A DNA stretch of 64,000 bases, from assembly GCA_038501785.1 (NCBI GenBank), contig JBAMJR010000011.1, positions 5,304,501 to 5,368,500 of the forward strand, written 5' to 3'. The notes below the pieces were generated by a model that searched no databases, was not told where the DNA came from, and saw only the letters and a program-made list of their open reading frames with translations. Numbering within the stretch: the first letter of the stretch is position 1; every line of letters starts with the position of its first letter. The stretch comes from Myoxocephalus aenaeus. Taxonomy: Eukaryota > Chordata > Actinopteri > Perciformes > Cottidae. Positions 11,013 through 24,700 of this stretch are shown one piece after another. A program made the position numbers and the translations under genes.

Positions 11013-11310
11013 CTGGTCAGTAGACCGCTTTGTAACAATACGTTCACAATAACCAATATCATCTCTTCAACCTACTACTGAACAAACCATCAACATTTTC
11101 AAACAAATTGCTGTTTTGTAAAGTTGAAATTGTTGCTCACTGGAAATATGCAATAAAATGTGATGAAATTAATAAAAATAAATAGTATGGTTGTCTGTTT
11201 CTCGATTTAATTCTAACCCATTTTACTTATTCTTCTCTTAATTAATTTCTAAAATTTGCTGCTGTTAGTTGTTTGTCGGGTTGAAAATTGCTCTATTCAA
11301 AGCACCATGG
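11013..11310. other. Unassigned AT-rich spacer
   Basis: No gene or family motif is recognised. Confidence 0.3.
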
Positions 11311-11697
11311 TGTCATGATAGTGCGGGCTGGACCCAAAAGCAGCGACATTGAGCAGGAGTGAAACACAAAACACTTTATTCGTCAGAGAGAGGTGTGGGG
11401 TCAGGTGTCCTCCGCGGGCTGGAGGCTGGTCGGAGGCGAGGCAGTTCTCCCGTAGGATTCCAAGGGGGCTGCTGGGGAGAGCACAAGTTAAGCAGACCAG
11501 AAATAGGCAAAAGTCCAAGAGGCCGTAGCAGTCGTTCCTGGGGACAAGCACAAACAATCTGGTGAGGTGTTGAGGAGCACTGAGGTAGATATACAGAGGG
11601 AGCTTGATTGGTGAATGGTTACAGGTGTGTGAGTAGATTGGCAGCAGGAGGGGGAAGGAAAGGCCACGCCCAGGCAGACACACACAAGACCATGACA
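11311..11697. mobile_element. Unclassified element with imperfect termini and 5-bp target duplication
   Basis: The left end is TGTCATGATAGTG and the right end, read inward, is TGTCATGGTCTTG. Both sides are flanked by CATGG (11306-11310 and 11698-11702). The 387-bp interior has no convincing coding frame. The GGCTGGACCCAAAAGCAG segment resembles a repeat common in fish genomes. The class cannot be settled from the termini alone. Confidence 0.5.
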
Positions 11698-12195
11698 CAT
11701 GGCCCAAACTAAAGAGTCTCACATCCGCGTATGCAACACCGTCATATGAATGAAACTACTGTCTTTTACCACATTTTAAACATTTACCTGTGCGTCATCC
11801 CAGTGTAAAAGGTTCCCAAATAGAATCTGAATATAGTCAACATTCACATTATCCCTTGTGACTTGAATTAATAGTAACTATATAAGTTGTAATGAAGAGT
11901 GGTGTGCAGTAGAGTTCACACATATTTAACTGACGTCTCTTCAAAGTGATAAATTGGTTTATTTTGTTAAATGCTTATGTCCTTGACTCCTCTCTCCTCA
12001 CCTTCTCCGCTCGCATCTCCCGTGGGTGTGACTAAGAGGAAAGGAATAGAGAAGACAAGTCAACATAATACATAACATCTATAGTCACCGCAAGTGATTC
12101 ATTGTCTCTTTAGATTTTGCCTTTGACCGTTAGCTTCAGCCGGTGTGCTTTGCGTCGATAATAACCCAGGGGGTATTCAGTCTGCTAACAGCACC
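11698..12195. other. cpt2 upstream region
   Basis: This presumably holds the cpt2 promoter and 5' untranslated region. No clear TATA box is seen. No other gene is visible. Confidence 0.35.
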
Positions 12196-15123
12196 ATGGC
12201 CAGTCTGCTTTCAGTGCAATGGGTTGCCTTTCTGAGGAAATCCAGGACTTATTTAAGAACTGCTGATCTGGGCATCAAGAGACACTACAGCAGCCAAAAG
12301 GATTCTTCAACCGAGTATTTGAGCCAAAGTGTTGTGCCATTGATGCATGACCAAAAGAGTTTACCCAGGTAAGGAGACAAATGTGACATTTGTCAGACAC
12401 ATTTTATTTCACATGATTAAAACTGTGACTGTCAAAGGGTCTGTGTCACTCTGCCAGGCCGTCACGAAATAATGTATTAATTTATTTATGAAATAAATTG
12501 TTCTATGAAAAAGTTAATTTTTACAAATGAGCACTATTTGTGCCAATAAAACAAGCATATCCTGTATGTTACCTCCCACGTTAGTTTTGGGATTATAGAA
12601 ACTCTGATATGATTGTGACATGCAGCAATAAATTCATTATTTTGAAGTTGAAGCACTAACTCAAAGTCAGGTTTAGACTGTTAACTGTAAATATCTGGAT
12701 TCATGAGGACTATTCCAGTCTTGCTGCTGTTCATTTTCTGAAAGCTTTTGATCAATAACTTGAAATGTAAAATATAAATGCTGTCACATTGAGTCCAAGT
12801 TGTATTTGAATAAAATCCCCCTTCGTTTAAAGGTCAGTGGTATTGACATTCACTAACATTTTTTTAAACTTAATTTAAACTTAATTTATTAAGGATAATC
12901 TATTGAGATTTAAAAATCTATTTTAAAAGGGGATCCTGTTCAAGATGACAGTGGACACAAAAAACATACAGGAAAAACTGATTTAAAAACAAAACAGCAG
13001 AAAGATAAGAAAAAAAATACATAAAAGAGATGACAGACCAGCAAATTAAAATCAAAGAATTTTTAATTTCACATTGAAATTTTTTCTGCTGTTGGACGAT
13101 AAAAGTATTCTATCATTTGATCTTAACGTGACAAAATGTGAACAAGTGTTTTTAATTGTTTAGGCTACCCATTCCAAAGCTGGAGGATACTGTCAGGAGG
13201 TATTTAGCTGCCCAGAGGCCTCTGTTGGATGATGACCAGTTCAGGTGCATTAAACCGAAAATCAACCTTTATGATGTAATTATTTGAAACAATAGTGTCT
13301 ATATTAACTACTTGAATCTTACCTGCAACAATCTAAACTATGAATCATCAGAACAACAGAGAAAATTGCACAGGATTTCCAGAAAGGTGTGGGGAAACAG
13401 CTGCAAGAGGAACTGGTAGCTCAGGACCAAAATAATAAACACACAAGCTACATCTCAGGTGAGTGTGTTAGTCTGACACTTTACCCTGATATTGAGCATC
13501 TCAGATACATCACTAATGAATCTGTTCGATTTATTTATTTTCTCTCAGGACCATGGTTGAACAAGTTTCTTTCGAATCGCTTCTCTGTGATACAGACCAA
13601 CCCCTTCTTGCTCTTTAATCTTGACCCTAAAACAGAGTACAATGACCAGCTTGTGCGGGCGACCAATCTGGTGTGTTCAGTAGTGCGCTTCATGAAAACA
13701 CTGCGAGCCGGATTCCAGGAGCCAGAGGTTTTCCACCTCAACCCGTCAGAGAGTGAAAGAACAAGGTCCATCCGCTGGGTCCCGTCTTCACTGTCCCGCC
13801 CCCTGGACATGTCTCAGTTCTTGCACCTCTTCAACACAACTCGCATCCCCAAGAGGGGGAGAGATGAGCTCTTCACTGACAAGAAAGCGCGACATCTCCT
13901 CGTTATGAGGAAAGGCAACATGTATGTGTTTGACATTGTAGACAGGGATGGGAATTTGGTGACGCCTGCAGAGATTCAGTCCCACTTGAAGTACATTTTG
14001 TCCGACCCAACGCCAGCGGCTGCCTTTCCTCTCGGGGTCCTGACCAGTGAGAACAGGGATGTGTGGGCCGGGCTGAGGGACAAGCTGATAGCTGCTGGAA
14101 ATGCAGAGGATTTACGGAGTGTCGACAGCGCCCTTTTCTGTCTCAGCCTGGACGATGAAAGCATGAGGGACCACATCCACATCTCCCACAACATGCTGCA
14201 CGCCGACGGCTGCAACCGGTGGTTTGACAAGTCCTTCACAGTCATTCTGACCAAAGATGGAGAGGCAGCCATCAATTTTGAGCACTCCTGGGGCAACGGC
14301 TTAGCTATACTTCTTTTCCTCAATGAGATCTTTCAAGACACAACTGAGCGGCCGCTGGTAAACCCGGGCTCTGCTGCTGCTGCTGTGGATTCAGCCTCTG
14401 CTGTGCGCAGACTAAAGTTCAACCTGGACAGCGAGCTGGAGAATGGCATCAGAAGAGCCAAAGAGAACTTTGACTCAACTGTATCGACACTTACCATTGA
14501 TGCCATGGAGTTCAAGAAAGGTGGCAAGGCACAGTTAAAGAAGAGCAAGATGAGTCCAGATGCTGTAGTCCAGCTGGCTTTTCAGATGGGTTTCCTGAGG
14601 CAGTATGGACAGACAGTAGCAACATATGAGTCCTGTAGCACTGCAGCGTTCAGGCATGGCCGCACAGAAACCATCCGGCCAGCCACCACACACACAAAAC
14701 GTTGTTCACACGCCTTTGTTCTCCAGCCAGGACAACACAGTGTGGAGCAACTACAGGCCATGCTGAGTGAATGCTCTAAATATCATGGGCAGCTCACCAA
14801 AGAAGCAGCTATGGGTGTGTATCAGACATTTCTACATTTATTTAAAGGATTACAACTTGTGCTTTTTGTGAAATATTCAATGTGGTTCTGCAGATATAGT
14901 TTTACTTGTAGTCATTACACTGTCAAGATAGTCTTTCCCTGTTGGTAATTTAATAGGTTGTTAGGTCATTTATTAAGAGGGATATATCTAGACCTAATAT
15001 CTTCTGATGACTGGGTTAAAATAATCTGTAAATTAGCTTTTTTTAGACAACACCGGTCTCAAATCACACACACAGACACAGACAGACACAGACAGACACA
15101 CACACACACACACACACACACAC

Positions 15124-15207
<84 letters not shown>

Positions 15208-15582
15208 CCTTTTGATCTTCTGTACTAACCACTTCTTTTATTTTTCTCACTAGGACAAGGTTTTGACCGTCACCTGTTTGCCCTGCGATACCTGGCCAAT
15301 TCAAAAAGCGAGCCTCTGCACAGCCTTTACACAGACCCAGCTTACGCTGCCATCAACCACTTCATGCTTTCCACAAGCACCCTCACCAGTCCAGCTTTGA
15401 ATCTTGGTGGCTTTACCCCGGTGGTGCCTGATGGCTTTGGTCTTGGCTACGGTGTCCATGACGACTGGATCGGCTGCAATGTGTCCAGCTACCCGACTCG
15501 CAACGTCCATGAATTCGTGCAGTGTGTCCACAAGTCCTTAGAGGACATTTTCACTGTTCTGGAAGGAAAGACACTCGGTTAA
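12196..15582 (+). CDS. cpt2: Carnitine O-palmitoyltransferase 2, mitochondrial (five exons)
   Basis: CPT2 sits on the matrix face of the inner mitochondrial membrane and converts long-chain acylcarnitine plus CoA to acyl-CoA plus carnitine for beta-oxidation. Exons are 12196-12368, 13164-13244, 13352-13458, 13549-14814 and 15254-15582. The phases close to 651 codons (human CPT2 is 658), and all junctions are GT-AG. The N-terminus is basic and Ser-rich, like a mitochondrial presequence. Family blocks include KHTSYISGPW, EYNDQLVRATN, EPEVFHLNP, RDELFTDKKARHLLV, NRWFDKSF, FEHSWGNG with the catalytic His at about residue 366, YGQTVATYESCSTAAF, the STST substrate-binding segment in exon 5, and IGCNVSSYP. 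One very large exon 4 is typical of this gene. Intron 4 holds a (CA)n tract. The frame has no breaks and the gene looks functional. Confidence 0.97.
15066..15204. repeat. (CA)n microsatellite in cpt2 intron 4
   Basis: A long CA tract with CAGA interruptions at its left end ends about 50 bases before the exon 5 acceptor at 15254. The frames encoding HTHT or VCVC across it are artefacts. Confidence 0.97.
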
Positions 15583-15974
15583 GTCATAGAACATATTTGA
15601 TGTTATGGAATAGTGATTGATTAACTTCTCTGGGCAACCATGCAGAAAGTGAGATGAATATGTAATGCACCACAAAATAAACATAAGTAGAATCACACTG
15701 CTTAAATGTGTATTTTTTTATTATTTTGATGGTTGAGCATTTAAATCTGTTCTTTAAAGGGGTTTGCATATTGCTATAGGTATTAAACAAGGGATCTTGT
15801 CAATTTATCAAAATAGATTTAATGGAAAACAAATTATAGTGTAAACCTTTGACTGCGGACACAAACCATGAGATTTATTTTATAATTAAAAAAAACACAT
15901 TGAACCTTAAATACTGGAAAACTAACTTTCCACTGAAACAGATTTAATCATCTGACTTTGCAAGACTTCAGTCT
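15583..15974. other. cpt2 3' untranslated and flanking sequence
   Basis: AT-rich and without a gene. It ends where the 3' tail of the downstream LINE begins. Confidence 0.4.
15676..15681 (+). terminator. Candidate cpt2 polyadenylation signal
   Basis: AATAAA lies 94 bases past the cpt2 stop codon, a normal spacing. No transcript evidence is available. Confidence 0.55.
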
Positions 15975-18900
15975 ACTCTTCAATTCAATTCAATCACATC
16001 GGATCAGGAAAAACTCCCCCAAATAAAGATAGTAAAAACCATTTCACAGGGGAAAAAGGGAGGAAACCTGAGGGAGAGCAACAGAGGAGGATCCCTCTCC
16101 CCTGATGGACAGAAGCAATAGACGTCATGTGACAAGAATGAATAACGTAACGGAGTTACAGCACATCCAATGAATATGACAGAAATTAATCATATAATGA
16201 GTGGTAGGCATGGTCCACGATCCAGATAACCACGATTCATGAAGCAGAAGGAGGTAGAGAGGAGGGGCATCAGCAGGGCCATGGCAGGAGGCAGGACTGG
16301 CTCCAGAGACAGCCCAATCCATGGCAGGGGGCAGGACCGGTTCCAGGCAGCCACGATCCATGGAAACTTGAGGCGAGGGAAGCACAGAGGCTCCCGAAAA
16401 AAAAAGTAGAGTTAGTAATGTGCATTGAAGAGACAATAATTTATTCAGAAGGAGAGAAAGAAGAGGAGAGAGGTGCGAAAGAAGAGAAGAGGAGAAGAGG
16501 AGCTCAGTGTATCCTAAGATGTCCCCCAGCAGTCTAGGCCTTTGGCAGCATATCTAGGGGCTGGACCAGGGCAAACCTGAGTCAGCCCTAACTATAAGCC
16601 TGAAACAGACCTAACTATAAGTGCTATCAAAGAAGAAAGTCTTAAGTCTACTCTTAAATGAGGTGACCGTGCCTGCCCCCCGGACTGAAAGTGGAAGCTG
16701 ATTCCACCCGATAACTGAAAGCTCTAGCCCCCAACCTACTTTTTAAGACTCTGGGAACCACAAGTAACCCTGCATTCAGTGAGCGCAACGCTCTAGTGGG
16801 GAAATATGGTATTATAAGCCAGTGGAGAGCAGCTAGTACAGGAGTAATGTGATCTCTCTTCCGCGTCCTCGTTAGTACACGAGCTGCAGCATTCTGGATC
16901 AACTGGAGAGACCCAAGGGACTTACCGGAGCAGCCTGATAATAAGGAGTTACAGTAGTCCAGTCTTGAAGTAACAAATGTGTGGATCAACGTTTCTGCAT
17001 CGCTTTGAGACAGGATGTGCCGGATTTTTTCGATGTTCCGTAGGTGAAAAAAGGCAGTCCTTGAGATTTGTTTCACGTGGGAGCCAAAGGACAGATCCTG
17101 GTCAAAAATAACTCTAAGATTCCTTACGGTGGTGGTGGTTGCCAGAGCGATGCCTTCCAGAGAAACCATATCATCAGATAATTGATTTCTGAGGTGTTCT
17201 GGGCCGAGTAAAATAACTTCAGTCTTGTCCGAGTTCAGCAGCAGGAAGTTGCAGGTCATCCAGGTTTTGATGTCTTTAAGACACACTTGAAGTTTAGCGA
17301 CCTGGTGGATTTCATCTGGCTTGATCGACAGATATAGTTGAGTATCATCGGCATAGCAGTGAAAGTTTATGGAGTGTTTTCTGATAATATTGCCTAAAGG
17401 AAGCATATACTGTATAAGGTGAATACAATTGGTCCAAGCACAGAACCTTGTGGAACTCCATGATGAATGGCGGTGGTCATCGAGGCCTCATCGTTTACAA
17501 ATACAAACTGAGATCGATCTGATAAATATGAATGACTTAAACCAGCTTAGTGCTGCACCTTTAATACCAATCGACTGGTCTAGTCTCTGTAATAAGATGT
17601 CATGGTCAATGGTGTTGAATGCAGCACTAAGGTCTAACAAGACAAGTACAGAGACAAGTCCCCTATCTGATGCTACTAGGTCATTAGTAATTGTCACTAG
17701 TGCTGTCTCTGTACTATGATACTTTCTAAATCCTGACTGAAACTCCTCAAATAAACTATTGTTATATAAAAAGTCACACAACTGATTTGTGACTACCTTC
17801 TACAGTATCTTAGAGAGGAAGGGAAGGTTAGAGATAGGTCTGTAGTTAGCCAACACCTCTGGATCGAGAGTGGGCTTTTTAAGAAGAGGTTTAATTACAA
17901 CTTTAAAAGACTGAGGTACATGACCCGTTAGTAAAGACCCATTGATAATATCTAGTAGAGAGGTGCTAATTAAAGGTAAAACTTCCTTAAACAGCTTCGT
18001 CGGAACAGGGTCCAGGAGACAGGTAGAAGATTTAGAAGTAGAAACCATTGAAGACAGTTGGTCGAGGTTGATGGTAAAACATCCATCCAGACACACAACA
18101 GGGCCCACGGCCGCCTCCATGGCCATCCCATCTGAGGATGGACCGGCAGTAGTCGAGGGCAGGAGATCACCGATCCTGTCTCTAATAGCCAGAATCTTAC
18201 CATTGAAGAAGTTCATGAAGTCATTACTACTGAGGTCTGTAGGAATACACGGATCCACCGAGCTATGACTCTCAGCCAGCCTGGCCACAGTGCTGAAGAG
18301 AAACCTAGGTTTATTCTTGTTTTTCTCTATTAGTGATGAGTAGTAGGCTCTTCTGGCATTACGGAGGGCCTTCTTATATGTTCTCAGACTATCCCGCCAA
18401 ACCAACTGGGAGTCCTCCATACCGTTGGAGCGCCATATGCCCTCAAGCTTCCGTGATGCTTGCTTCAATATGTGGGTCTGAGGGTTATACCATGGAGCGA
18501 GCCTCCTTTGCTTAATGATCCTCTTTTTTAGAGGGGCTATGGAGTCCTGTGTCACTCTCAGTGAGCCAGACAAACTGATCAATCTGGGAGGGACCAAAGT
18601 TAGCACAGGAGTCCTCTGTTATATCGAGACATGGTAATGAATCAAATACAGAAGGAATTGCTTCCTTAAATCTAGCAACAGCACTGTCAGTTAGACATCT
18701 GGTGTAAAAACTCTTCCCTAACGCTGTACAATCCGGTAGTATAAACTCAAAAGTTATAAGGCAATGGTCTGATAAAAGAGGGTTCTGTGGAAACACTACT
18801 AAATGCTCCATGTCAATGCCATATGTAAGAACAAGGACAAGGGTGTGGTTAAAGCAGTGAGTCGGTTCCTTTACTCTCTCTGACAGAAGCCAATCGAATC

Positions 18901-19230
18901 CAACAATGAGCTAAATGCAACACTAAGGCTATCACTGCCGACATCCACATGAATATTAAAATCCCCTACAATAATAACCTTATCAGTCTTAAGGACCAAA
19001 CTTGACAAAAACTCAGAAAATTCAGATATACATTTTGAATACGTACCTGGTGCCCGGTATACCACAACAAACAGAATCGGCTGTACTTTTTTCCAGGTTG
19101 GATGTGAAAGACTAAGAACAATCCAGGTTTAGGACCCGAGTCAAAGATAGCAGCTACTCCACCTCGAAGAATGTGCATATTAACATGACTTGGAGGAGTA
19201 GATTCATTTAGGCTGACATATTCCTCATGT
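15975..19230 (-). mobile_element. 5'-truncated, decayed L2-like (Maui-type) LINE
   Basis: The 3' end lies left, with CAATTCAATTCAATC tail repeats and a non-coding segment (16000-16640) typical of fish L2 elements. Reverse-transcriptase frames on the minus strand run 18606-17800, 17781-17488 and 17406-16654, all in one reading frame but broken by stops. Landmarks are LLKKPTLDPEVLANYRPISN, FRKYHSTETAL, LVLLDLSAAFNTIDHDILL and the catalytic CYADDTQLYLS. The C-terminal end has TSRLDYCNSLLSG and NAAARVLTRTRKRDHITPV. Endonuclease fragments (FILPDCTALGKSF, VIIVGDFNIHVD) lie further right in shifted frames. The 5' part is missing beyond about 19230. Confidence 0.9.
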
Positions 19231-20466
19231 CTCAGGTTGTCGGATATTCATAAATTTACTAATATAGCTTTGGAAAACAAAGATATACTATTTAGGAGTC
19301 CTATTGTGTTGCACTGTTGCAATAATGGTGTTAACCTTTATGAGGTTATTTTCTATAACTCCTCTTTTGGTTACTTTCTCTATAGACTTAAAGGTGGGCG
19401 ACTGCGCTAAAGAAAATGCAGGGAATGCAGAGAAGGGTGTAAGACTACAACCAATCCGTAACTGTACGCTGGCACCGCCCTCGTGGGTAGGGGAGGGGGG
19501 AGCTCCACTCATGTGAGTGGTTGAAAATGAGGGCGACGTCTGATTGGCTACGGATAGGTCCATGTAGAAAAAATGCATTTACGAATCCAAAGGACGGCAG
19601 GGGAGTCTCATAAAAGCCACTCGTAAATGTGAACCTTTTCACAAACAAATGCAGAAATATATTTGTGATTTTTTTTAAATACATTGATATAAATCATTGG
19701 AATGTATTTGTAAACCCTTCTGTGTGCATTTGTGAATTGAATATATTTGTGAATTGTTCTGTGCGCATTTGCCATTAAAGAGACTGAAATAACCCCATAG
19801 TAAAACACCATCATTAAAATGTTCCCAAAGTCCAGCCATTATAAAGGATATTGAATAAATATCAACCTTGTATACATATTGATGCATTTGCTGTCATCTC
19901 TTTGAATCCCCTATGGCTAAGGCAGGCTTGTGGTCATTTTCGGCAGCACTTGACTCATTTTGAGTGGCTAAAAAGGCTGTCAGTCTCATTTAGATGGCTT
20001 TAGACGGCTCCTATAGCCTCACACAATTAAAAGGAAGGGCTTTAGACTTATATCGGCCTGAGAAAGGCAGAGATAGGGACAGAGGAATGAGGAAAAAAAG
20101 GTTTATCTGCCAATATTTTATTATGATTTGAGGGCACAAAAGCATAATTATGGTTGATTTAGTGTATATTACTGCTGTATTCGGATGTGCACAGAAACAC
20201 AAACCTGTCTTCGGTGACATCTAATCCAGCTGCTTTACAGTGACGGCTCCGACTGTGTCCTCAACTCTCTCCTCGTGTCTGTGTAATAGGCCGATCATTT
20301 AGTATGGCCTCCACTTAACATAACAGTGTGAAATCCTTCATCCTCCTAACAGTGTTACGAATCCTCCTGACCATACATATGATGCGCTCCCAAACCCTGA
20401 CGGGATCCAGCAGGGTTGAAACTCCATCTAATTCCTTCCTGTGCCTTAATATTTTTTATTTTATTG
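19231..20466. other. Unassigned spacer left of the aldh9a1 array
   Basis: No gene, RNA or classified repeat is recognised. It is single-copy in this window and ends at the left breakpoint of the tandem array at about 20467. Confidence 0.35.
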
Positions 20467-21099
20467 TGATCTGATAAAGCTACAGCTTCTCTGAGTTCTC
20501 TTTCAGCTCCCACAGTTACGTTGTTTGATCTCATCGTAGAAACTTGTCCTCGTCACCACCACCAGGCAGACGAGCGTGATGACGATGACGCCACTTGATA
20601 ACTTCTTTAAGACAGGAAAAGGCTTCAAACTCCCATATATATGATATTTACTCACGTATATTATGTTGTAGAGCCAAATGTTAAACTCTCCAAAGCTTCT
20701 GAACTGGAAGTGCCATAATGATAACTCATTTCCGGGTTTTGAGACTCAACTGCAGCGCTCCATTGTACTGAAATGTTCACATCAGCAATTGGATATTTGT
20801 TAAAATGTGAATGATGATATACATTGTGAATACTAATGTGTTGGTCAGATGTCACTCAAGAAGTGGCACCAATTCATCTTTTATTCTGAAGCAACAAACA
20901 GCCAGGCATAGACTTTGTATCTAAAACATTTTATTTGGATCAAAAAGGCGTTAGTTGTTCAATAGTGTCCCAGTTAAGCATGGAGTATACAAATTTGCAC
21001 AGAGACGGATTAACCCTGATTCACAGTTCCCTAAACATGGAATTTCTCATTTGTGAGGCACACAGTTAGTTTGACGTCAAGGTTTGTGTTAATTTACTT

Positions 21100-21733
21100 T
21101 TACATTACATTACATTACATGTCATTTAGCTGACGCTTTTATCCAAAGCGACTTACAATAGTGCATTCAATCATGAGTACAAACTCAGAAAAACAACAAT
21201 CAATAATCAATAATCAATAAAGTGCAGTTTCTTCACTCGAGTTAAATTTCGAAAATTACAAAGTGCTATAAATAAGAGACATCAAGTGCTACTAGAGTGC
21301 TAGTACAGTGCTACCTTCCTTATTCAAGGTGTAGTCGAAAGAGATGCGTTTTTAGTTTTCGGCGGAAGATGTAGAGACTTTCTGCTGTCCTGATGTCAAT
21401 GGGGAGCTCATTCCACCATTGAGGAGCCAGGACAGCAAACAGTCGTGACTTTGTTGAGTGTTTAGCTCGTAGTGACGGAGCTACAAGTCGTTTAGCAGAA
21501 GCCGAGCGGAGTGCCCGAGCTGGGGTGTACGGTGTTACCATGTCCTGTATATAGATAGGACCCGATCTGTTCGTGGCATGATACGTAAGTACCAATGTTT
21601 TGAAGCGGATGCGGGCGACCACCGGTAGCCAGTGGAGTGTGCGGAGGAGCGGGGTAGTGTGGGTGAATTTCGGGAGGTTGAAGACCAGTCGAGCAGCTGC
21701 ATTCTGGATGAGCTGTAAAGGTCGAATGGCATT
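21100..21733 (-). mobile_element. L2-like LINE 3' fragment inserted beside aldh9a1 copy 1 only
   Basis: The insertion starts with (ACATT)n and TTTAGCTGACGCTTTTATCC and carries the end of a reverse-transcriptase frame on the minus strand (ARALRSASAKRLVAPS, LAPQWWNELPIDIRT, FRRKLKTHLFRL). In units 2-4 the flank AATTTACTT is followed by about 23 bases (GACATGACAGAAGG...) that are absent here, before sequence resumes at AGCGTTTAATCC. It is a 5'-truncated retrotransposition with a small target-site deletion, 52 bases past the aldh9a1 stop codon. Confidence 0.88.
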
Positions 21734-21784
21734 AGCGTTTAATCCACAGTTATGGCACAGCCGTGTTAACTTGGTGAGGGGAGT

Positions 21785-24700
21785 TCAGAAGAGGCTGTCG
21801 ACGTCGCCCATTTCCACAACCACTGTCTTCAGCTGGGAGTAGTACTCGATGGTCACCTGGCCGTTCTCTCTGCCAAAACCTGGTGCAGCACAGTAGATAT
21901 CCGTTTTAGTGATTCACCCTCCTTTCATTCAGTAAAGATAATGCAGGTCACTCGCTGCAATTCAATGTTATACTATGAATGCATTTCTTTAATAATTCGG
22001 AACATTTTAATCTAATTTTTTTTAAACACCCCACCTGACATCTTGTATCCTCCAAATGGCACTTCCACAGGACTGATGTTGTAGTTGTTGATGAAGCAGG
22101 TCCCTGCCTCCAGGTTCTCAGCCACGCGATGGGCTCGGGAAATGTCCCTGCATTCAGAGGAAAGGAACAAGATTCAATTTGTAAGCATAAAAAGAAAAAG
22201 GTCTGTACGCAACTTGACCACACAGTTGAAATGCTGCGTTGTCTGCCCTCCAACCTCACAGACTACTGTTGCGCAACAAATTCCACTTTGTAATTGCAAC
22301 ACTCTTATTTGCTGCTCTGTGGAAACCCTGGACAGCAGCCAATGGGACGCAATATCAGCATTACCTCTGATAGCAAACTGTCAGCGTTGTTAATCAGTAG
22401 TTACGACAATCTTCAAAGTAACTGCACGCGTGTACTCTGCTGACCTGGTGAAGACGCCAGAGGCCAAACCAAACGTGGTGTTGTTGGCTCTTCCGATCAC
22501 TTCTTCCTCCGTGTCGAAAGGCAGCACCGACATGACCGGGCCAAAAATCTCCTCCTTTACACAGGTCATGTCATCCCTGCAGTTGTCTGCACCGGGGGGG
22601 GGGGGGGGGGGGGACTTGGTGTAACACACCAGGACAAGAAAAAAACATCACTATGCGATGGTGTGTCGTCACTTACCAAGCACACAAGGAGCCATGAAGT
22701 AGCCCCCTTTCAATTTGGGGTCACTGGGGACAATAGGCTCTCCCCCACAAAGCACTTTGGCTCCCTTGAAAAGATAGACATATTAGTCAAAAAAGAAGTA
22801 TGGGAACTGAGAAGAATATGATTAAACTTCACACAACTGCTCTGAGGTCTGTATGAAAGCACTGGCGGTGCCATTACAGCGGATTCACTCTCAGATAAAC
22901 GCCTCTCAGCAGTTGCTCAATTGTTCCACAGGGATTAACCTCTTTCTTGGCCTGGCTGACAAATCCCAGTACTTTCTCCAGGTGCGGCTTGCTGATCAGC
23001 GCGCCCATCCGGGTGCCGTCTAACATGGGGTCACCCACAGGGATGGCCTTGGTCCTTTTCACAACTTCCTCAAGGAACTGGGGCATGATCTCTCTTTGCA
23101 CGTACACTCTGGTGCCGTTGCAGCAAACCTATATAAACACACACACACAGAAGTAAAGAATGCATTAGATCAGATTGAGCAACGACACCGTACAACACAG
23201 AAATTACCCAACTGCCTCACCTCCCCCTGTGTCAGGAAGTTTGCCATAAGCGCTCCCTTCACCGCGTTCTCCAGCTCACAGTCTTTGAAGATCAGGAGGG
23301 GAGATTTCCCTCCGAGCTCCAGAGTCACCTGCTTTACCCCCTTTGCAGACATTTCCATGACCTGAGGGCAAGGAGAACACCCCGGGCATTAACAACAGGG
23401 ACCATTGAAGCCTCGTGGAGCACTTAAAGAGTTATGCAAAAGCACAAATACTTTTACATTGCTTCAATATTTCCCCAATACTGCTATTTGGCAATATTTC
23501 CCAGGATTCCAGTGTTTGACATTAATTTCACCGCAGTAAAAAAAAAGTTTATGTGATGAATGTCTCATATCTACTTCAATTGTGATTAAAGTCGTATTAT
23601 TGTTATGTTGTAATGCAGTGCAGACCTTTCAGAATCAAGCTAAACTCTTAAGATTCTCTCTGGCAACAATACATGCAGTCAGAATCAGAATCAGCTTTAT
23701 TGGCCATGTGTGTTTACACACACACACATGGAATTTGACTCCGGTTTCACGTAGCTCTTTGTACATATATACATACATATTATATACAACAAACAAGATA
23801 AATATAAAAAAGACAATTAAAGACAACAGTAGTCAGAGTGTATGAGCAGTGTGATCACACAACGATCACGTCTTTCCAAGTTGGGTTTAATCATGCAAAA
23901 AGCTCACTGGTTCGGTCTCTGCACCTTTTTGCCCGTGGGCACACTGCCGGTGAAAGATACTTTGGCGACCGTCGGGTGATGGCAGAGCAAGGTGCCGGTG
24001 TCTGCCCCGCCTTGCACCACGTTGAAGAGCCCATCGGGCACCCCCGCCTCTTTGTAAATCTCAGCCAGAATGACGGCCGTCACAGGGGTCATCGGAGAGG
24101 GCTTGAATACCATGGCGTTACCTAAACACAATCGCATTTTAACACTGCAGGTCAAAGTTCTAGGGGACACGTTATCGTTGGAAAAAAACAGTCAGAAATA
24201 ATGACTTCAAATCTTATTAAAAAAAGAAAAGTGGTAAGACACACGGTCAGACACTCACCACATGCCAGAGCAGGAGCGGACTTCCATGATGCGATCTGGA
24301 AGGGGTAGTTCCATGCACCGATTCCCACGCACACGCCAAGGGGCTCCCTCCTGGTGTAAGCAAACGATCCGTCAGGAAGCTGGATGTGCTGGCCTTTGAG
24401 GAGCAAAAAACAACTTACATTTTATTTTATTTTTTTAAACTTCTTTTTTAACTTTTGGAAAAAAGAAGAAAGAAACAGCACACTTTGTTTTTATTTGACA
24501 AAAAGTGTTTGTGCACCCACCTGCAAGTGTACCAGCCAGGCCAGCATAGTACTCAATGCACTGCCAGGCAACATCAATATCCACCAGCGCTTCAGTGATG
24601 GACTTGCCATTGTTGATCACTTCCAGCTTTGCGATTTTCTCCCTTCTTTCCTATTTGCATTGGAATAACAGAAAGAAGAAGAAGAAAAAGCTGTAAATGC

